Origin: Litomosoides sigmodontis
Lineage: Eukaryota; Nematoda; Chromadorea; Rhabditida; Onchocercidae
NCBI GenBank assembly: GCA_963070105.1
Contig: OY718803.1
Span: 1,265,501-1,329,500, forward strand
Length of the DNA stretch: 64,000 nt
Reading direction: 5' to 3'
Under the pieces are notes generated by a model that saw only the letters and a program-made list of their open reading frames with translations, had not been told where the DNA came from and searched no databases. The translations under genes and the position numbers were made by a program. Of this stretch, positions 34,925-49,535 are shown in pieces; the first letter of the stretch is position 1, and every line of letters begins with the position of its first letter.

Positions 34925-37900
34925 TAAAGAATTTTTCTTTGTCCGTAACTAGCAACGAATATGTAATGCTATGGATTTTATTTTTTTAATGATAGGAAAT
35001 CTCGAGAAGATGCAGCACAGTGTATGGATTTTTCTGAAACTTTTTTACTATTCGTAGTTTCAATCAATGAGGACTTGTTGTCAACAATTAAATTAAGTGT
35101 ATAAATAACATTTCTAGTAACGATAATGCATATGTTTCAGAAGCATTCCTTTTGTTGACATTTGTCCCTTCGCCTATTTTTTATTGCTTATTTTGTTCGT
35201 TATTCGAAATTTCTCTCATGATTAATTCGTTATTTGTGCAAACTTTTGCATGGGATAAATGGTTTATAAGTTTTTTATCTTATTTTTGCATATGAGGATT
35301 TTTTTAGAACAATTTAAAGAAACGACTTGAAGAGGATCATTCAAGATAGCAAAAAGCATCGTGTATTAATTAATGAAGATGGCGAAACCCGTTACATACA
35401 CTTTTGTAGTTTAGGAATATTACGGATGTTTAATGCTTTCATTCTATTGTTTTCACTCTACAAAATTATAACATTAATTAAATTATGTGTAATTTAAATT
35501 GACTTTATTTGAAAGCCATTATTGCATGACTTAAAATTTATCGTCTTTTTTTTCGGGAATTTCGAACCTAAATTGTTGAATAATTTTTTTTTCATGCATT
35601 ATTGAACGTGTGAAATTTGTCGTTGTAACTAGAATTCTAGTTAACAACAATATCTTAGTAACAATGAAAATAAAATGATAACATTGACAGTTACGGTGGG
35701 TGAAATGAATGGAGCGAAAAGTGTATGATTAGGCGGACATGAGAAAATTAATTGTTCCGCCTGATACAACTGATTTGTTACAAAATTTACGTGATGAAAT
35801 GAAATGAAAACTGTTCGGAGCAAGTTTTCCTAGCGAGTATTTTTAAAACAAAAATAAAAAAAATGTTACAGCAATATTTGTGGCACACTTTTTATTTTTT
35901 CGTTTTTTTTTTCACCAGCAACTATTGGTAACGACTATTAGATTAAATGAATGGATGAAAGAGAGGGAGGGCGAGAGTATGAAAAGTTGTTAGATGGACT
36001 AAATAACAATAATGAATTGCTATCATTTTAATAACAAATTATCAGCAACAAAAAAAAAGTGAAATTAAGGGGAAGTTATATTTTAAAGAAATCCGTTGGA
36101 AAATATCTGTCAGTGGTAAAAAGAATTAATCATTTGTAATTCGTTAATTTTTTTCCTTCATATTTTTGTGTGTGTGTGTTTTTTTTTCACTCACACATTA
36201 AAAGGATATGACTTTTATCCAGAACAACACGTATTCTGTAACAAAAGGAAGAGTAAAAATAAAATTGTATGATTTCAAAATTTAAAAAAATTTTGAAAAT
36301 AAGATTGTACGATTTCAAATTTGAGATAGTATATTTATTCATTTTCTCTTTTTTTCTATCTCTTAATCAATCTTTGATATTTGTAGAATTGCCGTTAACT
36401 AAATTTCAATCCAAGAATCTGTCATCATTGTGTATTTGCAAATATGCATAAATGATAATTTAAATGAGTATTTTTTAATTCATATAAACTTTTGAATAAT
36501 TAATTGTATTAATTATATTTGCTCGAAAATGAAGCGACCAGTACGTTGAACAGTTTTATAAAAAAAAAAAATAACAAAACACAACTATTCACTTAGAGTG
36601 ATTGTAAAGAAAGGTTGGAGATTAACAAGTGTAAATTTTCAATGCTGTAAATTTTATTCCAAAAAGATTAATCGATATTTAGCTAATTTTAATGTTGTTG
36701 GCTAAATGCAAAAATAACTAATAGCAATGGCTAATCGTGCACTTCATTGAGAGAATGGAAAGAAATGCTATGAAAATTGCGTAAATGATGGATAGCAAAC
36801 TTTTATAGGAATAAGTTTAGTAATAATGAAATTTTAACGCAAAGTTTTATTTTTCAAATATGTTATCAAATTAAAGTTTAATTCTCCGTATCGATTGATA
36901 TGCGAACTACAGTTGAACTGGGATTGAAAATTTCACTTTGAGGAGGAATTTAAAATAATTGCATGGATAAAAGGAATTTTAACGAATTGTCTTTTCGTTT
37001 CGTTATCGTCCAATGTCAACCATTAATTTGGGAATCGTCGGTTGTTGTCGTTGATTGGCCATTATTTGACCTTTAAATTGACCGGAATATCAAAAATGAT
37101 AGAAGAAGGAAACAGCGAGAAGATCTGATATTTTTTGCCGAATTTTAATTTAAATTTTCTCATACTTCGTACTTGAGAGAAAGAGAGAGAGAGAGAGAGA
37201 GGAAAAAAGCAGCAACGAAACATTTTCAGCTTGCTCATGAATCATTAAATTTTAACGGCTAGTACAAAGATATCTGTCCATTTATCATTATAATGACAGC
37301 GATAACGATGATAGCGATAAGTGATAATGATTTTTATTGATGTAACAGTTATCTCAATGAAGGTTGATGTGAAACAAACACTGTAAAAAACAAACACTGT
37401 AAACACTGTAAACACTGTAACTTTCTCTTAATTTTTATATTTTGAAAAAATTATAAGTAAAAATTGCAAAACAAAAGAATTGATCATTAAATAAACGAAT
37501 AGTTGAATGAGACAAATAAATATACAAAGATGGAACAAACCAAGTAAAACAAATGCTAGGTAACAATAAATGAATGTGAACAAAAAATATAAGTAATATG
37601 AAGTAAACCAAATAAATTAATTAATTAAAAATAAGAATCAGAATTTTTTTTTGCCAAGTAGAATATGAGGAAAAAAATCCACGTTATAAATAAGTGATTA
37701 GTTTTACGTAATTTAAATGTGTTTATTAATTAGCTTCAAAAAACCGATTTATTTTTCAGCCTTTCAAATGCATACCCGATAATCATTCTGTAACGTATTT
37801 TTGATCATTTTATGCAGTTTTCACAGCAAGAGATTTTGATAAAATACTTTTTAAAATAGCAAATGAAAGCAAAATGTGGTACCAAACAACCATTTCAATT

Positions 37901-39583
37901 ATTTTTAGTCATTTTAAATTAATGAATTGAACAACCAAGCTGTTATTGGCTATTGATCAAATTAACACAAACAATTTCAGTTGGTAGAAATGTTTTTAGA
38001 GCAAATAAAGTGGAACTAATTATGAATTTCTGTTCGATAATTAATTGCCGAAATTTTTTTTTGATAATTTTACAGAGGTTTTGTTGGTGAGGAAAAAATC
38101 TTAATTACTTAAAGACGTCCGTTAGTCTATTCGTCGGCCAGCCAAAGCGTCCGTCAGATAATTTAATTGAATAAATAAATTTTTAAAAGAAAATATTATC
38201 CCATGAATTTTTTTTTTGAACAATTTGAACAATCATTCTGTTCAGCACCTATAATTTACGACAATCTGCTTTGACCTCTGAAGATCATTTTTTCCTCGTT
38301 ATTGGTGTAAACAAGCCCGTCCTAAACAATCTAAGATTTTTTTAATTTGTAAATTTTAAAACTTTAAAGTTTTCATGAGGAGGAATAGCTATTTTTTTCA
38401 TTTAAAAATTAATCGATGAACACATTTGAAATAGTATCATAAATGTTATCAAGTAAGCGAACAGCTGAAGAAGATTGCCCTACATGTACTACGCTTAACA
38501 AGCTAGAACCTACGTCAGCTAGTTTGCTAAAATAAATGCGTGAAAGAAAACGTGGACTCCAAGAACACCGTATTCTGATTTCTACTTAGCGCATCGGTGC
38601 ATGGCATTTAATTTTTCACTTCATATTTGATTGCAATTTCCTTCCTGCTACTGGCAATCGCTGAAAAAGCCCGCTACAACATTTTTAAACAAAATTTCGC
38701 TGTTGTCCGAATTTTCATTGGCTAATAAATTGTTAATCAAATAATTGTACTAGGGAAGTAATTATTTTCAATTTAAAAAATTTCAGTCATCCATAACTAT
38801 ACATCACTTCATTCTTCTTTCTATCGCAATTGGACGGCACTTAATTTTCAATCAAATATAACATTTGTCTTCTCTGCTGCTGCTTTATAAAACTTTTTGC
38901 AATTTTACCTTTCACACTACAAAATCACTCCTCCCAATTAATGCTGCAAGTGATTAGCAATCAGTGCTGTATGAATGATCACGTAATCATCACATATTAA
39001 TTAGTTAATTATTAATGTGTAATTCATTATCCAAACATCACATGAAGTAATCAACACTAATAATTGAAATATAATTATAATCAAAATATTCGTTTTCTCC
39101 TCGTCTCTACTTCTAGGCCAAATTGTCCACGTTAAAATGATAAATAATATAAAATGTAAATTATAATATATAAATTAGTATAATAAAATTATTTAAGCTA
39201 GAAGCCATTTGTTCAAGTGACTGGGAATTTCTTCCTTTCTGTGCGCAAAACTGCTATTTTCCTTACACTGAGAATTCGTAGAGCTTTTGGGAGATTTAAT
39301 TTATCCATCCCAATGTGGTCATTTTCTTTAATTTACACAAAATTTACATTCAATAATGAACATTTAATTATTATGTTTAATAATAAAAATTTTAATCTTT
39401 TTTATCAGCAACAAAGTACATGAATTAAATAAATGACCAATTAAATGCATTTTTTTTCCTCTTCTCTATTCTTTTTCATTTCAGGATTTGAGAAGAAAAA
39501 AGTGAAGGAAAGAAAGAAAATTCTTATTTTTCATGACATTCCATCTTAATTTTGCTTTTATCTGATCATTTGTATCGCTGCTT

Positions 39584-39633
<50 letters not shown>

Positions 39634-41466
39634 CCTTTTCTCTTTGTGACAAATGTCAGGAACTTTGTGATACATAGAGTAAATAATCTTCCATCTTTCC
39701 ATTTCAAACAAAATATCTGCACATTAATCAGTTTCACTGAAAAAGGAAGTGAATTCCCTTTTTTCAAGTCCTATTTTCAAAGTTCAGGAAATTTTTGAAA
39801 ATTTTATTCAGGAAATTGTTCGAACTTTATTTGACAATATTTCATTATTCAGTAAATTTTTCATTTCCGGTTTTCAATCAATCGACTTGAATTCCACATT
39901 CCTTCGTTTTCTCTCATTCACATCCCATTTAGCAATGTATGATTCATGTGATAAGTCTCCCTCCTTCATCACTCCTATCAAAAAGAAAACCCTAAATTAA
40001 TTAATTAGCACAAAATTATATGAAGCAACAACGATAATAATTAGCATTAACGTATCAGTAATAAATTGCATTCAATTAATCAATCGATGCTTTGATTTAG
40101 ACTGTCCTTTAGTGTACGCTTTATTTAAATTTTTAAATAAACAGTAATTATTGTTAAACAAGCAGTAGCTGTAAACAGCAATTAATTCGCAAATTTATGC
40201 TAAAATAAAAGACACAGGATTCCGCAAGAATTAATTGTAGCAATTTATTCCAAACGAATAAAAAAAAGACAAAAAACAAAAAAAAACCAAAAAAAAAATT
40301 TCGTTGCAACCATCTTTACCAAAGCGAAAAAAAAACAATTTTAGTTATCAGTGATGAAATGAATTGAAAAAGCTGTCAACTGATATTTCATGAAATTTCC
40401 AGTTAATTTTAAAATTAAATTTCCGTTTTTTTTTTAGTTTTGGTGTTGGGCTTTCATTGTTTTGTTCATTTCTTTTCGCTTTGCATATAGCAATCATTTA
40501 GGTGTAAAATTTAGGCATTTATTTACAACTCATCAAAAAACGGGAAGAAAGAACGAATGAAAACCGGTCGAAGACAAATATGTCTATTAGTGAAATTGGG
40601 CGTTTTGATTCCGTCCTTTTCTTTTATTATAAAAATTTTTGATAGCTATAAATCTGATATTTATAATTTAATTTTGTAAAATCGTTTTTTTTCCTAATAA
40701 AAGAAAAAGTATGGGAAGTGATTGTTCATGTATGAGAGAAGCCATCCATATACGATCCCATCCATTCAATGCAATTTGAAAGCTGCCACTAAAACAAAAA
40801 AAAACAAAAGTTTCTGTACAAAATTAGCAAGAAGAAAAAACTCTCACACAGAGAATATATGCATGCATTGGTAAAAAAAAATATTTTTACTATAAAATTT
40901 TGACAATTAAATTTTAAAGATAGGCGAGAAAAATTAGTAAAATCAATAAAGTGAAAAAGAAGAGAATTGAAGACTTCCTTTTGCAAAAAAAAAAACTAGT
41001 AAAATATGCTTGAGAATGAAGCAAATTTAAATTTTATTAAAAATTAAATTAATTGATATTTGCTTCGCTTTCTCTTTTCATCCATTGCGACAGCTAGCAA
41101 CGTTGACGCAGTAGCACCACCAGTATAGCTGCTATCAGTGGTAGCACTAGCAGTAGTAACCGATAGGCTTAGCTACCTTTGTTATCATTTTGATTTTTAG
41201 TTGCGGTCAGTGTCACGATTGATGTGTTAAACGGGTGGTACGTAGCCATAGGTCATCATCGCCTTAGGGCATTCCGGATTTCAACGGTCTGGTTAAGAGA
41301 GCGAAGAGAGGAGGGTGTGAGCAATGTTAGAAAAAGACTTTCTTGTTCGCCTTAGTTTCCAGTAATAAAGTGAATTGGATCTGTGTCGTCGCTGTTGTTT
41401 GTTTTGTTTGTTTTATTTGTTTTGTTTGTTGCCTGAGCAAAGTGACAAAACCAATACTGTACTACT
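34925..41466. other. 6.5-kb AT-rich gap between eIF2-alpha and the ground-like gene
   Basis: No exon with credible splice sites and family similarity was found. It holds a GA tract near 37178-37201, about four AAACACTGT repeats (37376-37422) and a CT tract at 39585-39632. The last 400 bases (41080-41466) are richer in GC and GTAG-type short repeats and probably include the ground-like gene promoter. Short open frames here show no known motifs. Confidence 0.6.
39585..39632. repeat. (CT)n microsatellite
   Basis: A nearly pure CT run; the Arg/Glu open frames on the opposite strand are artefacts of it. Confidence 0.95.
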
Positions 41467-44400
41467 ATGATAAGCGCACGTTATGAAAATGATATTAGCC
41501 GTGGTGGTGCACAATTGGCACTACAATTGTTGTTGATTGCACTTATTGCTTTACTTCAACCTGCGCAAGCTTGTTTTGGTTCCGGACAGTGTTGTCCATC
41601 ATCATCGGCCTCACAATGTGGTCCAGTCGTGCCACCATGTTCATCCTCATCAAGGTATGCATCCAAATTTTTTTTCCTCGTAATTTCTTTTCCTCGTAAA
41701 TTCACTAATTTATTGCATTTATTGAACAGTGCAAAATTTTTGCTAATTATTTACATAATTAAGTTGAAGTGGAGAAAGTATAAGATGTATAAGTTAGAAA
41801 TGAAATTTTTATAAAATTATGAAAGAGTTATCAACACGTTGGAATTCATTCATCCAACGAAAAGCATGATGCATTTGAGTAAGCTAACCGATGCATTAAT
41901 TATTTTTGCAACACATAGTTTTCATAGCTGCGACAAACGAAAATGCTATAAATGATAAAATTAATCGTCTAAATAAGCAGAAATTGGAATTTGAATTTTG
42001 AAACTTATTTTTGAGGCCTCTCTAATTTTGTCTAATATGTTGAATATTTAATTGTTCAAATTGAAATTTGCCTACTATATTTCATTTTTTTGATCGATGA
42101 AATAAATATTGTCCATTTAGTAAAATTGTTTAAATGCATCGAAAAGTAACACATTTATCAATTACAAGCAGTGAAACTAATTAATTGTAAACAATTCGTT
42201 GTTTCCAATTTAGCTCTTACAGGTAAGTCTTATAACGCAGGAAATTATAGGTTGTTTGATTTGGTTTTACTTCATTTAATTGAACAGCACAGTTTTATTC
42301 CATTGGACAATTGTGCATGCAATATTGTTTTATGGCTAATTACAGTGCCAAAATTTCTATTTCAAATTGAATTTCCTTTTTTTAAAAAAAAATGTGAAAA
42401 TATTGAATAATTGAGAGATGGACAACTGCAGTGACAGTACTAAATGGCAAGGTGTTGAAAAGCAAATTTTCTTAAATTGAGATATTAAAAAATTCTTTCG
42501 GTATTGCTAGTAAGAGAGTGCGCAGGAAGAAGGGAAAAGAAAAAAATAGAAGTTTCATTTTTTTTTTTCTATGCTTCATAGGATTCACTTCTAAAACTTT
42601 CGCAAAATTTCGATAAATTTTTTCCACTTATTTTTTTTAAAGTATAATTTTTTTTAATGCCAACGATATTTCTTATCCGAATATGAATATGTTTATTTTA
42701 CCAGTTAGTAAAGCAAAAAAAAAAAAAAGAAAGAAGGAAAACTTGCTTTCCTTGAAAATATCATTGTACATCAATTTCATTCAAACACTTAGTCAGTAAG
42801 GATGAAATGCGATGAAATGAAATGAATTTACGTGAAATAATTCCACGCATTGATAAGACACGAAAAAATTATATGTATCAGTGCATACGCACGTCTACAT
42901 TAAAACGATGCAAATAATGCGAGCAATTTTGACAATAAAATTAATTTCATTAGTAAGATGGCACATCATCGTCACTTAAATATGCAATTAATTTTACTAC
43001 ATTTGCTACTCAACCAATTCACTAATTAAGCTATTTGTTGTGGGAAATAAGCTAATAAAGTATTTCAGACTAATTAAGCTATCTCAAAAATAACTAATTT
43101 TTAGTGGTGACATTTTTTAATTAATTAATTTAGCAATTACTAAATGCATTAATGAATGCTTCATGCTACTGTCACTTAGAATAGAAAGAAGAAATTTTCA
43201 GTAAATAAGTGTTTCGCCGAGTTAACAACTATCCGCTAAGCGCTTTTACATTTAAGCCACCTAGAAATACACATTTTTCGTTTTTTCATATTTCAATAAC
43301 AAATATTGTTTATGTACGGCGGTAGCATTTGGTAGACAATGCTAGTGCTATTTATTTTGAAAATTGACTTTTATTAGATTTCATCTAAATTTCTTTTTCT
43401 CTTACCTTTAGTAAAAATTGTCTTTTCAAGTATACTTCGAGGGAGAAAAAAAATTACAAATAATTGATCGAAGTAAAAATGCAATTCTTGCTAGCTGATC
43501 AGTATTGAGAACATTTTCCTCCATCAATATTTTCAACTATTTGAATATTTTAAAAACCGGCTTTTTTATCTTAAAAAAATCATACCTACAATTGACGTCA
43601 TAATAACAAAAGTAAAAAAAAAGAAAATTAAAAAACAAGGTTAAATTAAAAATAGAGAAAAGGAGGTCTGAAAGTTTCGTTCCGGATTTACGGATTACTT
43701 ATTTCTTCACATTCTTTCTCGTTCTCTCTATTTTTCCCTCTCCCTTATACATGTAACTCTTCTAAGTGCTGAAAAATTAGTGTGAAATGAAAATTTACAA
43801 TCTTTGATCAAATTAGTTGTTAATTAACTTTCCCTTAATCGCCTTCCTCTCACTCTGCCTTTTCCCCGCATTCCATTCCTCCCCCTTCTCTCTTCCGCAT
43901 TTCATTTTTCTCACCTGCCTTTTTCTCTCACTCATTTTTTGTTCATTCTCTCACTTTCTTTATTCGTCCCTTCATCTGTTTTTTCTCTTTCTGTCTCCAT
44001 CCTGACAATTTTTCGGTGTAGTTTCGATTAAAAAAAATCGGCCAAAATTTTCATTATTTTAAAATGTAAAAATGGCTCTTCAATTCCAGAAATTCCGTCA
44101 AATCAAAAATTTCACAAATAGTTTCTTCTCTTCCTATCGTAAAATGATTTAATTATTTTAACTGCAATTGAAACTGCAAATTTGTGAACAAATTGCGACA
44201 AATTTTATATGAACTACTGTATGCGCCAAGTAAAATTTTTGACCGAAGTAGATCACCTCGTTCTTCACATACCATTACGTGGCTGTTCATATTCCGTTCT
44301 TTTAAATTTCTTTAAATTAAAATAGAGAGAGAGAGGGTAGAAGAGAGAATGGAAAATCTTTTTAGAAAGCGAAATTCTTATAACAGTCCATATTATACCG

Positions 44401-45728
44401 AAAAAGAAAAAGCAAACCAAAATAAAAAATTATGATACTAGAAAGTTGAACTATTTGATAGGAAAAGACTGAATTTTAAATTAATTTAATTCAATTTGCA
44501 TGAAAATTAATTTGATTCGAGCTCGCCACATCTCGTGATTGAACTTGTTAATTAATTTAAGCACACAAAATGTCCGGATTGTTTCATGTAGGCAATTAAA
44601 CTATTAAGCTTAATTATTTGATTAGCTTCTATGCAAAACTTTGGTTAGGCTTGTTCTTCAGTTGGCACATTATTAACTTTGGTTAGGGGGGAAAATTCAG
44701 CTTTAGACTTAAAATGTTCATCAATTAATGCATCGTTCTACTCATTCAGTAGTTAAAAGCTTAAACTTCTAATTAATGATTTGCTGCAAAAAATTTTTTC
44801 AAGTTATTCAAATTTTAAAGTAATTCAGTGTAAAATAAACTAAAATGATTAAATTATATTTAATGGAATGCATGTTTTGCTCTTCTTTCTTTTTCTTCGT
44901 TTTTTTTGTTATAAAATAATAAAATTTACGACTCTAAATTCGAATTCATTTTTTACACTGCCCTTTGATAAAATAATTTTTAATTGATTTTTTTTTCTAA
45001 AAAAAAGGCAAAAAAAGGAAGGAACTTCCTCTGCTAATAAGATATTTGACAAAAATCGGTCATTTCAATTCAATTTTTTCTCACCGACAATTTGAAAGAC
45101 TTTTTTCTTTCAATTTAACTATTAATACATTATATTTAAGTATTAGTCGAATAATTTCTAATTTACGACAGCATCGAGGAAAGAAAAGAAAGAAATGTTG
45201 AAAAAAAAAACCATTATTATTAGCACATCATATTCATGCAACACCAATCATTGCACAGCTCTTCAAATTCCTGAAATACAATAGATTATACAGCGCTCAG
45301 ATGAAAGGATTAAGTGAATGTGGAATGAAATCAAATCACATTTACATCTTATTAATGATTATTTAAAATTTTTTTAAAAATTATTTCAATATTTTTCAAA
45401 ACAAGATTTTTACGTCTGCGTTGGTGTATAATTAAGATAATTCTTCGTCTTTTTTCTTTTTTTTTTTTTGAAATGACTTCAATTAAAGCATTATAGTAAA
45501 TAATTCCTTTTTCATAAATACCTTTTAATTGATTGGATGAGAAGACTTTCCACAAAGTAATTAATTATCAACAACTTGAAACAAATCAGATAAGATACAT
45601 CGATCCTATCTATCATCATGATATCCTCAATAATGCATCGTTACAATTTCTGCTACATATAACTTAAAATTAATTATTAAAAATTTTTCAACTCTATTTT
45701 GATGCATCATTAATGTAAAATATGAGCA

Positions 45729-45813
<85 letters not shown>

Positions 45814-47699
45814 TGTGAGTGTGTGTGTGAGTGCTTTTTCTTGCTATTTTAATCGCTTCAATTTTGACTTATCATTTCTGATTAAATTTAATAATTTCAT
45901 TTATAATAGTTGTAAGTGATTAAATATTGTTGTTTCAGTAGTCCTCAGCACTTGCTACACGTTCCTAGCGATGGTGGTAGCTATTTGAGGCCATTACCAT
46001 CACCATTGCCGCCACCATCACCAATAGGTATCGGATATGGTGGCCCGTATGTGCAGCAACAACAACCAGTAGCACCTATCGATGGTGCAATCAGGCCATC
46101 TTATGGTACTACAAAATTTTAGCGCTTCCTGAAATTATTTTTGCAAATTTTAAATGAGATGAAAGAAGATGGAATGACTAATTTGAGGGAAAAAAAAGGG
46201 CAATGGGTCAAACAAAATTTCAATAATTTTAATTTTGTACGAATAAAAATTGTTGCTTGTTTTTTGTTTAATAAGTGTAATTAACCAAGAATTTCACTTG
46301 CAGTAGTCATTTAGCAAATTTGTTAAATTGTGGAGCAGACGAGAGGAGCAGAATGTTTGCGTGAAATTGAATAATGTTCCTTTTCATATTAGAAATGCAA
46401 ATTTCGAGGTCAAAGTTTTTTTCTCTTAAATAAGGCTCCGAGTGGTAACTGTTTTTTTTGAAGTTTCGAATTTTGAAGGAGCAGTTCCTCCAAGTGGTGG
46501 TGCGTTCTATCAAGGTCCGCAAAGTAATCCTCCTCCTCATGGTGGAGATTTTTATCCAAGTAAATAATGCATGTTCATTTCTCATCACTAACTTAAAATT
46601 TTCTTTAAATTGTAATTTTGATTAATTTTAAACCTTTAGAACCTTTAATTTTTAAAAATTTGTCAAAAAGTTTACCTCATATGATAATTTTAGGTGGTAG
46701 TAAAGGAGTAGCTGGTAATGTTGCTACGGGATATGGTCAAGGTGTTGGTGGTGGTGGAAAAGGAGGGACACCTCCGGCAAATATTTCTCCACCACCGGAA
46801 CTACCGTTGCCATTACCAAAGCAATACATTTATGATGACAACTCGATGTTAAGCGAACAACAGTTGGCATCTGCTAATCAGGACAGTTATTCCAGTTCAG
46901 GTATGCTTGATATTGCTAGCTAAGCTTAGGTAGACCTGAATTTCCAGGGAGGTCAGAAAATAGGTCCACCATAACCACTCCAGATGAAAAAAAATATTCA
47001 CCATTTTTTCACCACATGAAGAGGGTTTTAAGTTTTTAAAAAAAAGTTTTGAAAAAATTTCCGTAAAGCTTCAAATGTTGCATAGCTGTGAAATAGGATA
47101 TTTAAGAAATGAAGTAAAAAAGGATTTGATAATTGACTGTTTTTCCCTTAAATTTTTTTATTCGAAAATTTTCTTTGTTTTTTCCACTCTATCCCTTCTC
47201 GTTTCTTTGCTTAACGTTTTGATCAAATAAATGGGCTTCTTTCTCTTAACCATAACTTGGAAAAAATTTTTTTCAGATTTTTAATTTTTATAATTGAAAA
47301 CAACTAGAATTGGAAAAACCATTGAAAACATCAGAGGAATTTTTATTTCATAATAAATTTACAATGGTCATAAAACTAATAAATTTTGCAAATCTTAATT
47401 TAGGCGAAACAAATTTTAATTCATTTAGTTATTTCTTCAAACTAATACAATGATCAATAATAACTTCTAATTGTCTATTTTTTTTTTAATTTATGAAAAT
47501 AAAATATTAAAAAAAGAATGAAATTAAAATAATGATAATTTTAGCCAAACAAGATATAACACCAAATCGAAAATCGGTTGCTGAAAGTGTCTACGACGAA
47601 ATTTTTAGTGATCATGAAATTACACAGCAACAAAAACAACAACAACAACAACAACAACACCAACAACAACAACAACAACAACAACACCAACAACAACAA

Positions 47700-47730
<31 letters not shown>

Positions 47731-48840
47731 AGCAGCAGCAGCAGCAACAACAACAATTGAATGCGGAAAAAGATCAAGCGAGTACTTATATAAGCGATAA
47801 GAGTACTGGTGAAAATACAGTACCTGCAACAACTGGTAACAACAAAATGCTCAAAAAGTCTGAACAACTTGTGTCTGAAAGTTCATTTAATGAAGGAGGA
47901 AATTTCGGAAGTAGCGTTGGTTATCAAAGTGAAACACCACCTGCACAGAAACCAGAAATTGGAGCACAATCAACCGCTCCAGTAACTATGCGATCTGAGT
48001 TCGATTCACTCGTAAATTTATATACTATCTTAAATTTTTTCCACCTTATATTAATCATAATATTGCTATATGAAATATAATTAATGCAATTTTAATTATG
48101 AAAATTAAGCATTAATCGAGTATTTTGTTGTTGTTGTTGCTATCGTTGTTATGAATTCTTTTTTTCTTGCTTTTTCCTTTTTAGCTTTGCATTATTGTTT
48201 CAATGAAATGAATTAAATATGTTTTAGGAAGCAGCAAAATCAGATGCTAAAAAAGATATCGAGTTAGCTGAAGCACTTGCTGGATATGATGGAAGTAATG
48301 GAAATACAATCACTGAATCAAGAAGCATCGAAACCGATGATTCAACATGTAACGATCCAGATTTAAAAACCATTATTGAGGTTTATCTTACTTATCAGTT
48401 GTCACATTAATTTATATAATGTTTAAATTTTGTCCTTTTTTTTAAATTTATCCTCAAAAATTTTTGAAAATGTTTTTAAAAATTTAACAAAAGGAAAAGT
48501 AATTCTATTAATAAAAAATTAAACTTACCTATTATTTGATGCATTCAAACCAATTTAAAACATTTCTCCAATTCATATACATAAAATTAATTATTGTGCT
48601 AATTAATTATTCATTGTTCATTTAATTTAAATTAATCACATCAAATTGCAGTCCGTGTTAAAAGAGCATCGTGATAATTTGGATGCAGCACGAAGTATCG
48701 AAAGTAAAGCATCGAAACGTTTTGGTGGACGATTTAATTCCATTGTTTCTGATTCTGAATTTGCATACGTAAACTGGTATGGTAAGCGTAATTGCCAGTT
48801 ACAGTTTAACGGAAGGCATTCATTAACATGGGAGGATTAA
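41467..48840 (+). CDS. Secreted ground-like domain protein with polyglutamine tract
   Basis: Nematode-restricted family related to hedgehog-like proteins; members are secreted and linked to cuticle and moulting. Exons: 41467-41654, 45939-46105, 46479-46559, 46694-46900, 47545-48011, 48228-48380, 48652-48840, all in phase, 483 residues. The N-terminus has a hydrophobic signal (LALQLLLIALIALLQPAQA) followed by CFGSGQCCPSS, with cleavage likely after Ala35. The middle is Pro/Gly-rich (PSPLPPPSPIGIGYGG) and then carries a Gln tract of about 40 residues with a few His (47626-47757). The C-terminal ground-like domain starts CNDPDLKTIIE and continues KRFGGRFNSIVSDSEFAYV to NCQLQF. AATAAA at 49070-49075. 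No specific orthologue is assigned. Confidence 0.85.
41655..45938 (+). other. 4.3-kb first intron of the ground-like gene
   Basis: No further exon seen. It contains a (GT)n microsatellite at 45730-45811, extended by GAGT/GTGT variants to about 45833, ending about 105 bases before exon 2. A CT-rich stretch lies at 43680-44000. Confidence 0.7.
45730..45833. repeat. (GT)n microsatellite close to an acceptor
   Basis: About 40 GT units, then interrupted GAGTGT. Alternating purine-pyrimidine DNA of this length can adopt Z-form. Confidence 0.96.
47626..47757 (+). repeat. Coding CAA/CAG/CAC repeat (polyglutamine)
   Basis: The tract is in frame in the ground-like gene exon 47545-48011. Mostly CAA, with CAG clustered at the 3' end and CAC (His) interruptions. 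Confidence 0.95.
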
Positions 48841-49435
48841 AATTATCAATCATTGCTACTAATGAAATGCATTTTGTCCTTAAATTATCGCACAAAATTT
48901 TTCAAACTGTTTCACTCCCGTTTTTTTAATGTTTGAAGTTAGAACAGATGAAGGAAAATGGAAGCTTTTAATTTAAAATATGCATAAAATTGAACATTTA
49001 AATAATACACATTAATGGAATGAATATGAAAAGTGGCCTAGTTGTGAGCTAGGATAGCCTAAAATAGTCAATAAAATTAAAATTATTCCAAATTATTTTA
49101 ATTTAATTAGCAACCTTAGGATATCAATGATGAATACGCACATATATATGTTTGAAACTTTTTTATGCAGTACTAATTTGTTTCATCAAAATATTTGATA
49201 AATTTTCTTTTTTGTATTTTTTATGTAGGATAGTTTTAAAAACTTTAAATTAACTTTAAAAAAATTTATACATATATACATTTACCACTTTGCTCATTAA
49301 ACTTAACTGTTCAATTTTGTTGCATTTTTCACTGATTATATTCAAATTGGGTGTCGTTCTCTTTTCTTATATTCTTTCCTATTCATTTTTTTTAGCAAAA
49401 TAACCCGCTAGGTTAGAAGACTCCTTTACAGTAAC

Positions 49436-49535
49436 GTGATATTGTATTGTTTAATTAGATGTGATACTGTATTGCATAGTTAGATGTAGTACTATATTGT
49501 CTAATTAAATGTGATACTGTATTGCATGATGCAAC
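49436..49535. repeat. 25-bp minisatellite, four units
   Basis: Units of exactly 25 bases, of the form GTGATACTGTATTGCAT, start at 49436, 49461, 49486 and 49511, with a few substitutions each. Confidence 0.88.

Noticed and set aside
47541..47867. Minus-strand poly-Leu and poly-Val frames
   Set aside because: Antisense of the polyglutamine tract in the ground-like gene.
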